Of a stretch of 64,000 nucleotides of DNA, positions 18,590-26,407 are shown piece by piece (the first letter of the stretch is position 1; each line of letters begins with the position of its first letter). The position numbers and the translations under genes are program-made. The notes beneath the pieces were generated by a model, which saw only the letters and a list, made by a program, of their open reading frames with translations, had not been told where the DNA came from and did no database searches. The stretch is taken from NCBI GenBank assembly GCA_963745675.1, contig CAVUYM010000013.1, forward strand, positions 124,001-188,000, read 5' to 3'. The DNA comes from JAUIIK01 sp963745675 (GTDB lineage: Bacteria > Chloroflexota > Chloroflexia > Thermomicrobiales > CFX8).

Positions 18590-18871
18590 TTAGAAAATAT
18601 TGTCGGTCAGGCTCCAGATGGCGATGCAGCTGCAGCAGAGCAGGAGCAGGATGACGATCAGCGGGATGGCGCAGGTTCTGGGCCCGCCGCTGGCAGTGAA
18701 GACGCGGATGCGCTCAGCGCCACTGGAGACAAACGGAAACCCAGACTCCTCTTCGACGACGACGGGTCTGTCGCCGGATACGTCGATAATCCTGCCGGTT
18801 CCTGGCCGCTCGGCGGCTTCGCGATTCCTTCGTTCAGACTCATCCATAGCTGTGATGCTGTCTTTCCGCAA
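18590..18871 (-). CDS. Small tail-anchored membrane protein (hypothetical)
   Basis: 93 residues (the internal Met of MDESERRNREAAER may be the real start). A charged N-terminal region is followed by a small beta-rich stretch (IIDVSGDRPVVVEEESGFPF) and a single strongly hydrophobic helix at the C terminus (CAIPLIVILLLLCCSCIAIW), so a tail-anchored topology with the N terminus in the cytoplasm is likely. No family recognised. It is divergent from the Usp gene at 18949. Confidence 0.55.
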   Translation of the reverse strand: MRKDSITAMDESERRNREAAERPGTGRIIDVSGDRPVVVEEESGFPFVSSGAERIRVFTASGGPRTCAIPLIVILLLLCCSCIAIWSLTDNIF

Positions 18872-18948
18872 ACTGTATCGCCGAATAGCTCTGTGAAAAC
18901 CTATACTTAGCCGATTTGTGTGACGCGTTCAACTGAAAGAATTAACCG

Positions 18949-19866
18949 ATGTTTGCCCGGGTTATCGTTCCAATCGACCATTCCGATGAGTCGGAAACTG
19001 CTGTGCCGCTGGCAGCTCATCTCGCTAAACGGCGGGGCATCCCACTGGTGCTCCTCCACGTGATCGAGATGTCTCCAGAGTTTACGGCCTTCGTTCATGG
19101 TGAGTCGCAGATCGACGCGCTGCTCGAACTGGAGGCGGCCAGCCAGAAGCAGCTCAATGAGATCGCTAGCGGCATTGAGGGCGTCGAGGTATCGACAGTC
19201 GTTCTGCGCGGTCGACCGGCTACCAGGATCGTCGAGTACGTCGATGATCTGCCTGATTCCGTTATTGTGATGACCAGTCATGGCCGAACCGGTTTTCGCC
19301 GGATGATGCTGGGCAGCACCACCGCCAGAGTCGTGCATGCGAGCGGCGCTCCGGTGATCATGATACGGGCAGCTGATGACGACTCCGGTGTCGAGATTCC
19401 GGCGTCAATCCAGAAGGTGCTTGTGCCGCTAGATGGATCGGACTTTGCCGAACACGCCCTGCACGCCGTCTACGATCTGGTGCGACGCGACGATGTGATG
19501 GTGCGGCTCGTGCGGATTCCCGAAATCGTCGCCTATCCATCGACAATGTATGGCGTTGGGAGTTACGAGGCCGTCGATGCCTATATGAGCGCGATGCAGA
19601 CCGAATCTGAGGAATACTTGATTCAGATGGCGGAACATCTCAAAGATCGACAGGGCGAGGTGAGCTGGGAAGTACGCGATGGCAGCGCCAGCGCGGCAAT
19701 CCTCGAAGCCGCCAGGGATTTCGACGCCGACCTGATCGCGATGGCTTCCCATGGTCGTTCCGGTTTTCGGCGTTTTCTGCTTGGCTCGGTCGCCGAACAA
19801 GTGCTACACGAGTCGCACATTCCAGTCATGCTCGTTGGTCCGCATGATCACAAGGATGCCGAATAG
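18949..19866 (+). CDS. Universal stress protein with two UspA domains
   Basis: 305 residues in two tandem UspA domains (about 1-142 and 155-300). Each begins with the usual strand (RVIVPIDHSDESETAVPLAA and KVLVPLDGSDFAEHALHAV) and ends with the nucleotide-binding signature: MTSHGRTGFRRMMLGSTTARV in the first, MASHGRSGFRRFLLGSVAEQV in the second. Both match the ATP-binding G-2x-G-9x-G(S/T) pattern. Such proteins respond to starvation, oxidative or DNA stress in the cytoplasm. A terminator hairpin follows 32 bases after the stop, so it is probably monocistronic. The convergent BON-DksA-like gene could be in the same stress response, which is inference. Confidence 0.95.
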   Translation: MFARVIVPIDHSDESETAVPLAAHLAKRRGIPLVLLHVIEMSPEFTAFVHGESQIDALLELEAASQKQLNEIASGIEGVEVSTVVLRGRPATRIVEYVDDLPDSVIVMTSHGRTGFRRMMLGSTTARVVHASGAPVIMIRAADDDSGVEIPASIQKVLVPLDGSDFAEHALHAVYDLVRRDDVMVRLVRIPEIVAYPSTMYGVGSYEAVDAYMSAMQTESEEYLIQMAEHLKDRQGEVSWEVRDGSASAAILEAARDFDADLIAMASHGRSGFRRFLLGSVAEQVLHESHIPVMLVGPHDHKDAE

Positions 19867-19898
19867 CGAGCATCGTTCCCAGTACTCTCCTGGCGCTG

Positions 19899-19935
19899 AC
19901 CCTACCGCTCCTCGTCGAGGAGTGGCAGGGTTTTT
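19899..19935 (+). terminator. Rho-independent terminator after the Usp gene
   Basis: A 15-position stem (19899-19913 against 19917-19931, one A-C mismatch and one G-T wobble) with a GTC loop, directly followed by TTTTT at 19931-19935. It has the textbook form and position for the Usp transcript. Confidence 0.85.
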
Positions 19936-20003
19936 GCGTACCAGCTCTTCAACTCCTGGGCCGGTGAGCCGGCAATCTTCGAACATAGTGGGACCGCGGT
20001 TAG

Positions 20004-21104
20004 CTAGCGCCGATGCAATAGTTCGTAGTGGCGTTGGGCTTCGATGGTGCGGATTGCCAGCGGATTTGCCCGCAGCCGGGCGGCTTCGATCAACTGGCCA
20101 GTGTCGACGCAAATCCCGTAGGTGCCCGCCTCCATGCGCTCGAAGGCTTCGTTGATCTTTTTCAGCTCGTCGCGCGCGAAGTTGATCTCAGCGCTCAATT
20201 CACCAGCTGCAGTGAGATCGCTGGCGACATCGGCTTCGTGGCTCGATCCTCCGCCCTCTTGCTCTTGGTCGATTCCATAGGCGCGGAGATCCCGTTCGAG
20301 ATGTTGCAATCGATTCTGTAATTGTCCACGTTTCTGGTCAAGCTGGAAGCGATTGGCGATGACTGTCGCCCTCCAGGATGCGTTTGGAGTGATCACGTGC
20401 GCCATCTGCGCTTGCTGGTGTAGCGGCCGTTGCTCGATCGGCACATCCGGCGCGGAGCCGAGCACCGTCCGGTCGATAACATCTTCGACTCCAGGCGTTT
20501 CGGAGGCGACAGCGACTGCGAGTTCGCTGTCGAGATTGTCGTGGACGAAGCCGGTCAGGACGATGGTGCCGTACAGCCCCGAGACATAGAGATTGAGTTC
20601 GCTGGTGCCGGCACCTTCTCGGAGATTGCGGCGCACGCGCTCGATCAGCTCTTCCGAGCCGACAAGTTCTTCCATTACCTCGTTGTCTTCAACCTCGTCA
20701 TCGTCGAGGGCAGTTGACATGAAGCCGGATGCCATTTCGAGCTCGTCGGAGTCATCACTCATCCGTACCGGCGGATCGGTCGGCGGGAAGTAGGCCAATC
20801 CTTCCGAGGCAGCGATCATCGGATCGTCGGTGATGCCCTCGTCCTCTTCGATTGTCGAGATGGATTGAAAGAGGACGTCTGGCGATTCGATATCGAACTC
20901 GCGTAGTTCCATGTCGTCGATAGTCTCTGCGATACCGGGCACCCAGGCTGCGAGATCGAGCGCCGCCTGCCGCTCTTCCTCTGAGGTCACGATGCCTTCG
21001 AGACGCAGTTGGCCGTCCTCGACGGTCACGATTAGTGCCAGACCGGCGCTTCGCAGGTGTTCAACAATATCGGACCGGATCTCTGCATCAGTTCGTTGTT
21101 CCAT
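20004..21104 (-). CDS. BON-domain protein fused to a DksA/TraR-like C-terminal domain
   Basis: 366 residues in three parts. Residues about 5-66 form a BON domain (VTVEDGQLRLEGIVTSEEER, then WVPGIAETIDDMEL). Residues about 150-215 form a second BON domain (LNLYVSGLYGTIVLTGFVHD, then GVEDVIDRTVLG). The last 120 residues are a coiled coil (QLDQKRGQLQNRLQHLERDL, then NFARDELKKINEAFERMEAG) leading into TYGICVDTGQLIEAARLRANP. That is the DksA/TraR zinc-finger region, but with only one of the four cysteines kept, so zinc is probably not bound. A low-complexity acidic linker joins the BON domains. BON domains bind membranes or ligands, while DksA-type coiled coils enter the RNA polymerase secondary channel. 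The combination is unusual. Convergent with the Usp gene. Confidence 0.8.
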   Translation of the reverse strand: MEQRTDAEIRSDIVEHLRSAGLALIVTVEDGQLRLEGIVTSEEERQAALDLAAWVPGIAETIDDMELREFDIESPDVLFQSISTIEEDEGITDDPMIAASEGLAYFPPTDPPVRMSDDSDELEMASGFMSTALDDDEVEDNEVMEELVGSEELIERVRRNLREGAGTSELNLYVSGLYGTIVLTGFVHDNLDSELAVAVASETPGVEDVIDRTVLGSAPDVPIEQRPLHQQAQMAHVITPNASWRATVIANRFQLDQKRGQLQNRLQHLERDLRAYGIDQEQEGGGSSHEADVASDLTAAGELSAEINFARDELKKINEAFERMEAGTYGICVDTGQLIEAARLRANPLAIRTIEAQRHYELLHRR

Positions 21105-21193
21105 CGTTCGTTTCCCTTAAATCGTCAGCCAACTCTTATCGGAATGGTACGCTATGGATCTCTAGACTAACGCACCCCAATCGGATGGGTTAT

Positions 21194-22074
21194 ATGAACA
21201 CATCTCGCACTTCGAAATTCGATGGCATCGTGATTCTGGCGATTGCCACGCTGATCGGAGTCGGTAGTTTCCTTTATCCCTTCTTCTTGCCGGCGCTGGC
21301 TGGCATTGGCGTGCGCACCGTCCGCGGTGGAATTGAGGTGTCGTTGCTCTTCACGGCACTTGGCCTGCTGGCGTTGCTGCTCATTCTCATGCAATTGCAG
21401 GAGAGCATGGGCGCCGCACCCGCAAGCGGCACACCCGCAGGCGGGTACCCGGGCGGCACGAGCCGCCATCTGGCGCTGCTCGGCGCGTTGGTGGCCGTCG
21501 ACGCCAGCCTGCGACTAATGCCGACGTTGCTGGGGGCGTCGCCGATCTTCCTGCTGATCATCCTCGTCGGCTACTGCTACGGGGCCCGTTTCGGCTTCCT
21601 GATGGGGGCGATGACGTTGCTCATCTCGGCCCTCATCACCGGCGGACTCGGTCCCTGGTTGCCCTATCAGATGCTCGGCGCCGGCTGGATCGGGATGACG
21701 GCCGGCTGGCTGCCACGCCGGGATGAATCCGGTGGCTGGCAGGAGCTTGCGATGCTGGCTGTCTTCGGTGCCATCTGGGGCTTCCTCTTCGGCGCGATCC
21801 TGAATCTGATGGAGTGGCCCTACGCCGCGCCGGGTTGCAGGAGCAGGCTGGGCTTTACTGGACGCCGGGCATGGGCTTCGCCGAGACCGTCGCTACATAT
21901 AGCCGCTACTACCTGACCACCTCGCTCGTCTACGACAGCTTCCGGGCCATCGCCAACGTCGCTCTCGTCCTCATCCTCGGCCGCCCGGTCGTGCGCCTCC
22001 TCGACCGCTACCGCAGCCGCTTCACCTGGCAGCCGTGGATGCCGTATGAGGAGGCGACCGACGTTTCTCGCTAA
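21194..22074 (+). CDS. ECF transporter S component-like membrane protein (frameshifted)
   Basis: About 290 residues with seven or more hydrophobic segments and the look of an energy-coupling-factor substrate-binding (S) subunit of the cobalamin/vitamin group: ALLGALVAVDASLRLMPTL, ASPIFLLIILVGYCYGARFG, and GPWLPYQMLGAGWIGMTAGW. The first frame reaches about 21830. A one-base shift near there gives the rest (LQEQAGLYWTPGMGFAETVA, then ALVLILGRPVVRLLDRYRSR) and the stop at 22074. ATG at 21194 or 21185 are both possible. No ECF ATPase or T subunit is adjacent. Its last 100 bases exist in two further degraded copies at 23532 and 28384. Confidence 0.7.
21997..22032 (+). repeat. Direct repeat copy 1 (within 3' end of the S-component gene)
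   Basis: A 36-base core beginning CTCCTCGACCGCTACCGCAG is identical in all three copies. Here it codes for the C-terminal LLDRYRSRFTWQ of the intact S-component gene, making this the presumed source copy. Confidence 0.8.
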
Positions 22075-22105
22075 TCACGTTCCTGTCCACAATCGGGGCC
22101 CTGAA

Positions 22106-23002
22106 CTACTCTTCAATGACTGGTGCTAGAAAATACAGGCGCGTCAATGGCAAGAGTGCTTTACCCTGTTCCTGTACATCGCTGTAGTGTCTCTCCCATA
22201 GTCTAATGAGCCGATCCAGGTCCATTTGCTCTATGTGCTTTGGCGCAGAACGAATTTCCCGAATTGCATCAGGGGTGAAGCCTCCGGATGAAACAAAGAG
22301 CCCAATGTCGCCGTCACGGGGCAATAGAGCCACGAGTTCGCGAACGTCTCGTGCAGCGGCTTTTGCAGCCCGATGCTTGACTTGAACGCGAATACGAGGG
22401 GCCGTTGCTCCCAAAGGATCTGTGTAAGCGACAATATCTATCCCGCCGTCCGGCCCTGGAGGCGCGATGAAGGTAACGTGATACTTTAGCGCTTTGAGCA
22501 ATTCGGCAACCAATTGCTGAAAATCAAAAGGTCCGAGCGAACGAATGTACTCCTCGATTTCCGTGCGGGCTTGATCCACAGCCTGAGCATAGGCGGTTTG
22601 ACGTACCGCCTGCTCTTCTATATCATCGGCGTCCTGATCCTCGATTGCAGTTGTATCTTCCTGCCTTTGCTTCCATGCTCGGTACTTCTCTTGGATTGTC
22701 CGAGTGAATTCTTCGGGCGAAAGTCTCAAGGCTTTTGCGCCAGCATCCGTTAGATACCATTTGCCGCCTGATTTATGCAGGAACCCGGCCTTCACGCAGT
22801 TGATCGAGTAGAAATGTACGAAGCTCTGCCAGCGGACGTAGCCAGTCTTCTCATACCTACTAAGCTCGTACTCATTGAGATCGAGTTTGCCTTCGACACG
22901 AGGGAATAACTCGCGCGCGCGAGCTTCACCGCCGACGGCCTGCAATTCTCGAAGTATCGTCTGCATGAATTCGCCAATGCGCTGCGTAGAGATCTTTGCC
23001 AT
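22106..23002 (-). CDS. mrr: Mrr-type restriction endonuclease family protein
   Basis: 298 residues from the ATG at 23000-23002. Residues 1-95 form the Mrr N-terminal winged-helix domain (KLDLNEYELSRYEKTGYVRW, then GFLHKSGGKWYLTDAGAKAL). After a charged linker, residues 150-270 form the PD-(D/E)xK nuclease domain Mrr_cat: FDFQQLVAELLKALKYHV, the catalytic Asp in GPDGGIDIVAYTD, and the QVKH motif (IRVQVKHRAAK) that supplies Gln and Lys. Mrr proteins cut methylated DNA. It lies 33 bases downstream of a methylase stump on the same strand, so the pair is the leftover of a restriction-modification locus. All catalytic residues are present. Confidence 0.85.
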   Translation of the reverse strand: MAKISTQRIGEFMQTILRELQAVGGEARARELFPRVEGKLDLNEYELSRYEKTGYVRWQSFVHFYSINCVKAGFLHKSGGKWYLTDAGAKALRLSPEEFTRTIQEKYRAWKQRQEDTTAIEDQDADDIEEQAVRQTAYAQAVDQARTEIEEYIRSLGPFDFQQLVAELLKALKYHVTFIAPPGPDGGIDIVAYTDPLGATAPRIRVQVKHRAAKAAARDVRELVALLPRDGDIGLFVSSGGFTPDAIREIRSAPKHIEQMDLDRLIRLWERHYSDVQEQGKALLPLTRLYFLAPVIEE

Positions 23003-23034
23003 AGTGTGGCTGACGCCTCCTTCTACCGGGCGGG

Positions 23035-23505
23035 CTATACCTCGCCGTATTCGTACTTCGTCACATCCTCGATGATCTTGATCTCGCCCGGGGTCAGGTC
23101 GTAGAGGGCGTAAACCTGCTCGTTGAGCTCGGTTTCCAGCAGGACGATCTCGGCCGTCAGCCGATCGTGCTCGGTCCATTGCTGGCTGAGCCAGTCATCC
23201 CACCGATTGCGTTCCGCCACCGGAATTTCGCGCTTGAACAGATTCTTGATATCCGCACAAAAGGCTGTAGAATCTCGATTCCACCAAGAGATGAGCTCTT
23301 GATTGATCTTCGTTGTTGGAGATTCAAACTCAGTGATCATTCGTTGACGCACGCGTTGCCTATCACTGTGACCAGGGAGGATCACGCTTAGATAGTGGTC
23401 CAAAAAGAGCTGCTGGTTGTTGTGTTTCTGGCCGGTAAGCGGGAGCGGCGTGTAACTCACAAGTAGCTGTCCTAGCTCAGGTATTTGTCCAGACGAATAG
23501 TTCAC
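23035..23505 (-). pseudogene. C-terminal stump of an Eco57I-like/type IIG adenine DNA methylase
   Basis: Only about 155 residues remain. The end (WDDWLSQQWTEHDRLTAEIV, then LNEQVYALYDLTPGEIKIIE and TKYEYGEV) is the highly characteristic tail of type II N6-adenine methylase/restriction fusion proteins. The methyltransferase core (SAM-binding and NPPY motifs) is missing. Upstream of 23505 the sequence goes into a copy of the S-component 3' end, so the 5' part was replaced or deleted by recombination. An ATG can be read at 23505, but a functional enzyme is impossible. It is followed directly by the Mrr gene. Confidence 0.7.
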
Positions 23506-23531
23506 TCAGTTTACCGCGTACCAGACCAATT

Positions 23532-23610
23532 CTGGTCCGCCCGATCGTGCGTCTCCTCGACCGCTACCGCAGCCGCTTCACCTGGCAGGCGTGGCTGCCT
23601 TATACTGATG
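23532..23610 (+). repeat. Direct repeat copy 2: degraded 3' end of the S-component gene
   Basis: The 36-base core is at 23553-23588, with similarity extending on both sides: RPIVRLLDRYRSRFTWQAWL can be translated, followed by PYTDVPAEN. It lies between the truncated methylase and beta-helix gene 1, in the same orientation as the intact S-component gene. With copy 1 it brackets the Mrr/methylase module. Confidence 0.8.
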
Positions 23611-23734
23611 TGCCGGCAGAGAACTCCAGCTGGTCCTCCTCAGACCTGAGAACCTGAAGGGCAGACCGTGGACTTCCCTTCAGGCGAACATCATGCCGGA
23701 GGAGCGCGCATCTGAACAAGATGGAGGACTGACC

Positions 23735-26080
23735 TTGCGACGAGGAATACGCACCATTTTGGCGCTGGCGATACTCGGGACGCTGCTGGCAACGAGCTTG
23801 ACCGGAGGGCAGCGTGTCCTCGCGCTCGATCAGACGATCACGACCTGCAACTGGGCGACCTTCAACAGTGCACTGGCAGCGGTGCAGGCCGATGGCGGCG
23901 GGACGCTCACCTTTGACTGTTCCGGGACGATCAATATCAATACGACGCTGGAAATCAGTACCACGGTGACGATCAATGGCGCCGGCAATGAGGTGACCCT
24001 CTATGGAGGGAACGCCCGGCAACTGTTGAACGTGACATCAAGCGGTGACCTCACCCTGAGCGCTCTGACGCTGCGGGGAGGCAAGGTATCGAATGTTGAC
24101 TATGGCGGCGCAATCCACAATAGTGGCGGCCTGACGGTGAGCTCCAGCACGTTCATCGACAACGGCGCGGGATTCGGCGGAGCTATCTTCGCCGACATTG
24201 ACAGCAGAACAACGATTAGCGCCAGCACGTTTACCGGCAACGTCGCATATACAGGCGGCGGTGCGATATTTGTAGGCGGCAGCAGTGGCGCCACCATCTT
24301 GACGATCGAAAAGAGCACCTTCAGCGCCAACAACGTTCAAGGTGACAAGACAGCTGTTGGTGGGGCGATCTGGGCGGACGGCGGCTCCACCAGCATCAGC
24401 GCGAGCACCTTCCTGGACAATGTTGCCCAGGGTCTCCTCTCCTCATTTGGGGGGACGATCTCCGCGGATCCTCCCAGTTATGTCGAAATCGCATCAAGCA
24501 TCCTCGTCGGGAAGAGCCCCGCATCGGCGGACACCTGTGACGGGACCATATTCTCCAACGGCTACAATCTGACGAATAGTTCGACCTGTGCGTTCAATTC
24601 CACCGGCGATATCCAGTCGACTACGGTCAACCTCGGTTCACTCCAGGACAACGGCGGCCTCACCGAGACGATGCTCCCAGGCGCCGGCAGCGACGCGATC
24701 GATGCCATCCCGGTAAGCGAGTGCGACCTCACTACCCCGACCGATCAACGTGGTGTGAGCCGTCCGCAAGGTGATGGATGTGACATCGGTGCGGTCGAGA
24801 CCGGCGCTGTGGTCCCGGTGCAGATCGTCGCCGTCTACAGTGACGGTACGACGACGACCGAAGGCTCGTCGGAGCCGATCACCGTAGTAGCTACTGGTCC
24901 GGCCGGGATTAGCTATGACTACGGCTTCGACTGCAATGATAACGGCGTCTACGAGACCCTGAGCAGCGGCGCAGGCACCCGCGTTTCCACCTCCTGCAGC
25001 TTCTCGGACGACGGTGATGTCACCGTCCCGATTCAGGCCTGTGATGCCGCTGATAGCAGCAACTGCGCGACTGCCAGCATCGATTTCACGGTCAGCAATA
25101 TCGCGCCAACGGTGAGCGCGCCGGTCGTTCGGTTATCCGCTACACCCCAGCGCACTCAGGTCGAGGCTAGTACAGACTCACGTGCTAGAGCCCTCCTCGG
25201 CACCGATCAGGACACCTCGTCATCGTCGGATGAAGGGGTGAGCGTCATTGCCAGTGCCTCGTTCATCGATCCTGGTGTGTTGGACTATCACGGTTGCACC
25301 GTTGACTATGGCGATGGCAGCGGTCCTCAGCCCGGCACGGTCATCGTGAGCCACGACAGCGATAGTGACACCTGTATTGGGCCCGACCATATCTACATCG
25401 ACGACAACCCCTCCGGAACGAGCCACGATCCCTATACCATCACCGTCGAGGTGGTCGACAATGCCGGAGAAAGTGGGACCAATTCCACGATCCACATCGT
25501 CAATAATGTCCCACCGGTGATCGATTCCGTTGACACGCTGCTTTCGGCGACGGATCAGGCTGTGACGCTTACGGTTGCGGCCAGCGATGCCGGGATCGAG
25601 GACGTGCTGACCTACTACTTCGACTGTGATGATGACGGCGTCTACGAAACTTCAGGCGTCGGCAATGCGGGAGCGTGCAGCCTTGATCCTGACGCTGGCG
25701 TCGTGACGATCGGGGTGCAGGTCATGGACGACGACCTGGGCGAAGCAACGGCCGTCGTTGCGGTCGAACCGGTCGCCGAGTTGTGTGTCAACTACCTGAC
25801 AGGCGTCGTCAGTGCCGCAGGTACTGAGGGATGCCGGCAAGGCTCGGTGACGCTGCCGCCGCGGACAGATGCGGGGTCATGGGCCTTCTGTATCAGTCCG
25901 GGGACGGGGAAACTACGCTGGTCGTTCAACGATCAGTGTTCACCAGGACAGCGTCTGCATCTGGTGCCGGAAGACGGTCCGCTGACCTATTGCCGGACGG
26001 CGCACCTTGGATTGTTACGGATACCGGCGGATGCTGACCAATGCAGCACCTACGAGATCAAGGGACAGATACGAGGCTAA
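23735..26080 (+). CDS. Secreted right-handed beta-helix protein 1 (choice-of-anchor Q, PKD-like, Cys-repeat C terminus)
   Basis: About 780 residues. TTG at 23735 is preferred over the ATG at 23693, because GGAGG lies seven bases before it and the signal peptide (RRGIRTILALAILGTLLATS) then starts the protein. Residues about 40-300 form a parallel beta-helix with recurring GGAI and STF turns (for example GGAIHNSGGLTVSSSTFIDN). A choice-of-anchor Q block follows (LQDNGGLTETMLPGAGSDAI, then TPTDQRGVSRPQG and CDIGAVE). Two or three PKD/Ig-like domains with DYGFDCNDNGVYETL come next. The last 100 residues are three repeats, each C-x4-(TG)-x-(L/V)-x-n-C. It is presumably exported and cell-surface bound. 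It is paralogous to the next two genes. Confidence 0.85.
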   Translation: MRRGIRTILALAILGTLLATSLTGGQRVLALDQTITTCNWATFNSALAAVQADGGGTLTFDCSGTININTTLEISTTVTINGAGNEVTLYGGNARQLLNVTSSGDLTLSALTLRGGKVSNVDYGGAIHNSGGLTVSSSTFIDNGAGFGGAIFADIDSRTTISASTFTGNVAYTGGGAIFVGGSSGATILTIEKSTFSANNVQGDKTAVGGAIWADGGSTSISASTFLDNVAQGLLSSFGGTISADPPSYVEIASSILVGKSPASADTCDGTIFSNGYNLTNSSTCAFNSTGDIQSTTVNLGSLQDNGGLTETMLPGAGSDAIDAIPVSECDLTTPTDQRGVSRPQGDGCDIGAVETGAVVPVQIVAVYSDGTTTTEGSSEPITVVATGPAGISYDYGFDCNDNGVYETLSSGAGTRVSTSCSFSDDGDVTVPIQACDAADSSNCATASIDFTVSNIAPTVSAPVVRLSATPQRTQVEASTDSRARALLGTDQDTSSSSDEGVSVIASASFIDPGVLDYHGCTVDYGDGSGPQPGTVIVSHDSDSDTCIGPDHIYIDDNPSGTSHDPYTITVEVVDNAGESGTNSTIHIVNNVPPVIDSVDTLLSATDQAVTLTVAASDAGIEDVLTYYFDCDDDGVYETSGVGNAGACSLDPDAGVVTIGVQVMDDDLGEATAVVAVEPVAELCVNYLTGVVSAAGTEGCRQGSVTLPPRTDAGSWAFCISPGTGKLRWSFNDQCSPGQRLHLVPEDGPLTYCRTAHLGLLRIPADADQCSTYEIKGQIRG

Positions 26081-26407
26081 GTTTGCCCTGCGTCTCATAG
26101 GCGTACGGTTTACCGGCTGATGCGAGCTAAGCGAGGCAGCACGACTGCCTCGCTTAGCTCGTTAAGGTAGGAGAAAACGCGGCAACACTCCTTATCAGCC
26201 GGGCATCCTGTCTCGGAAAAGCGCGGTGTGTCGACGCTATCCGCTTACCGGTACAGATGAAGTCAGGCCATGCACATCCCAGAGCATCACCGGCGGCGCG
26301 GCTGGTAAGTGCTGCAATTGTTGACCTTCAATTGCCCGCTCCCTACACTGCATCTGGCTCGAAGATGTGGGAGCTTCGAAGAATCCGCTCCGAAGAAAGG
26401 TATCGAG
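26081..26407. other. Spacer between beta-helix genes 1 and 2, with a 17-bp hairpin
   Basis: 326 bases without a gene. The hairpin at 26123-26161 lies close to the left end. The rest shows no clear promoter, and a GAAGAAAGG ribosome-binding site stands before the ATG at 26408. Gene 2 therefore probably has its own transcript. Confidence 0.4.
26123..26161 (+). terminator. Long perfect hairpin after beta-helix gene 1
   Basis: CGAGCTAAGCGAGGCAG (26123-26139) pairs perfectly over 17 bases with CTGCCTCGCTTAGCTCG (26145-26161) around a CACGA loop. The position, 42 bases past the stop codon, fits transcription termination, but there is no T run, only GTTAAGG. mRNA 3'-end protection is the alternative. 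Confidence 0.6.
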
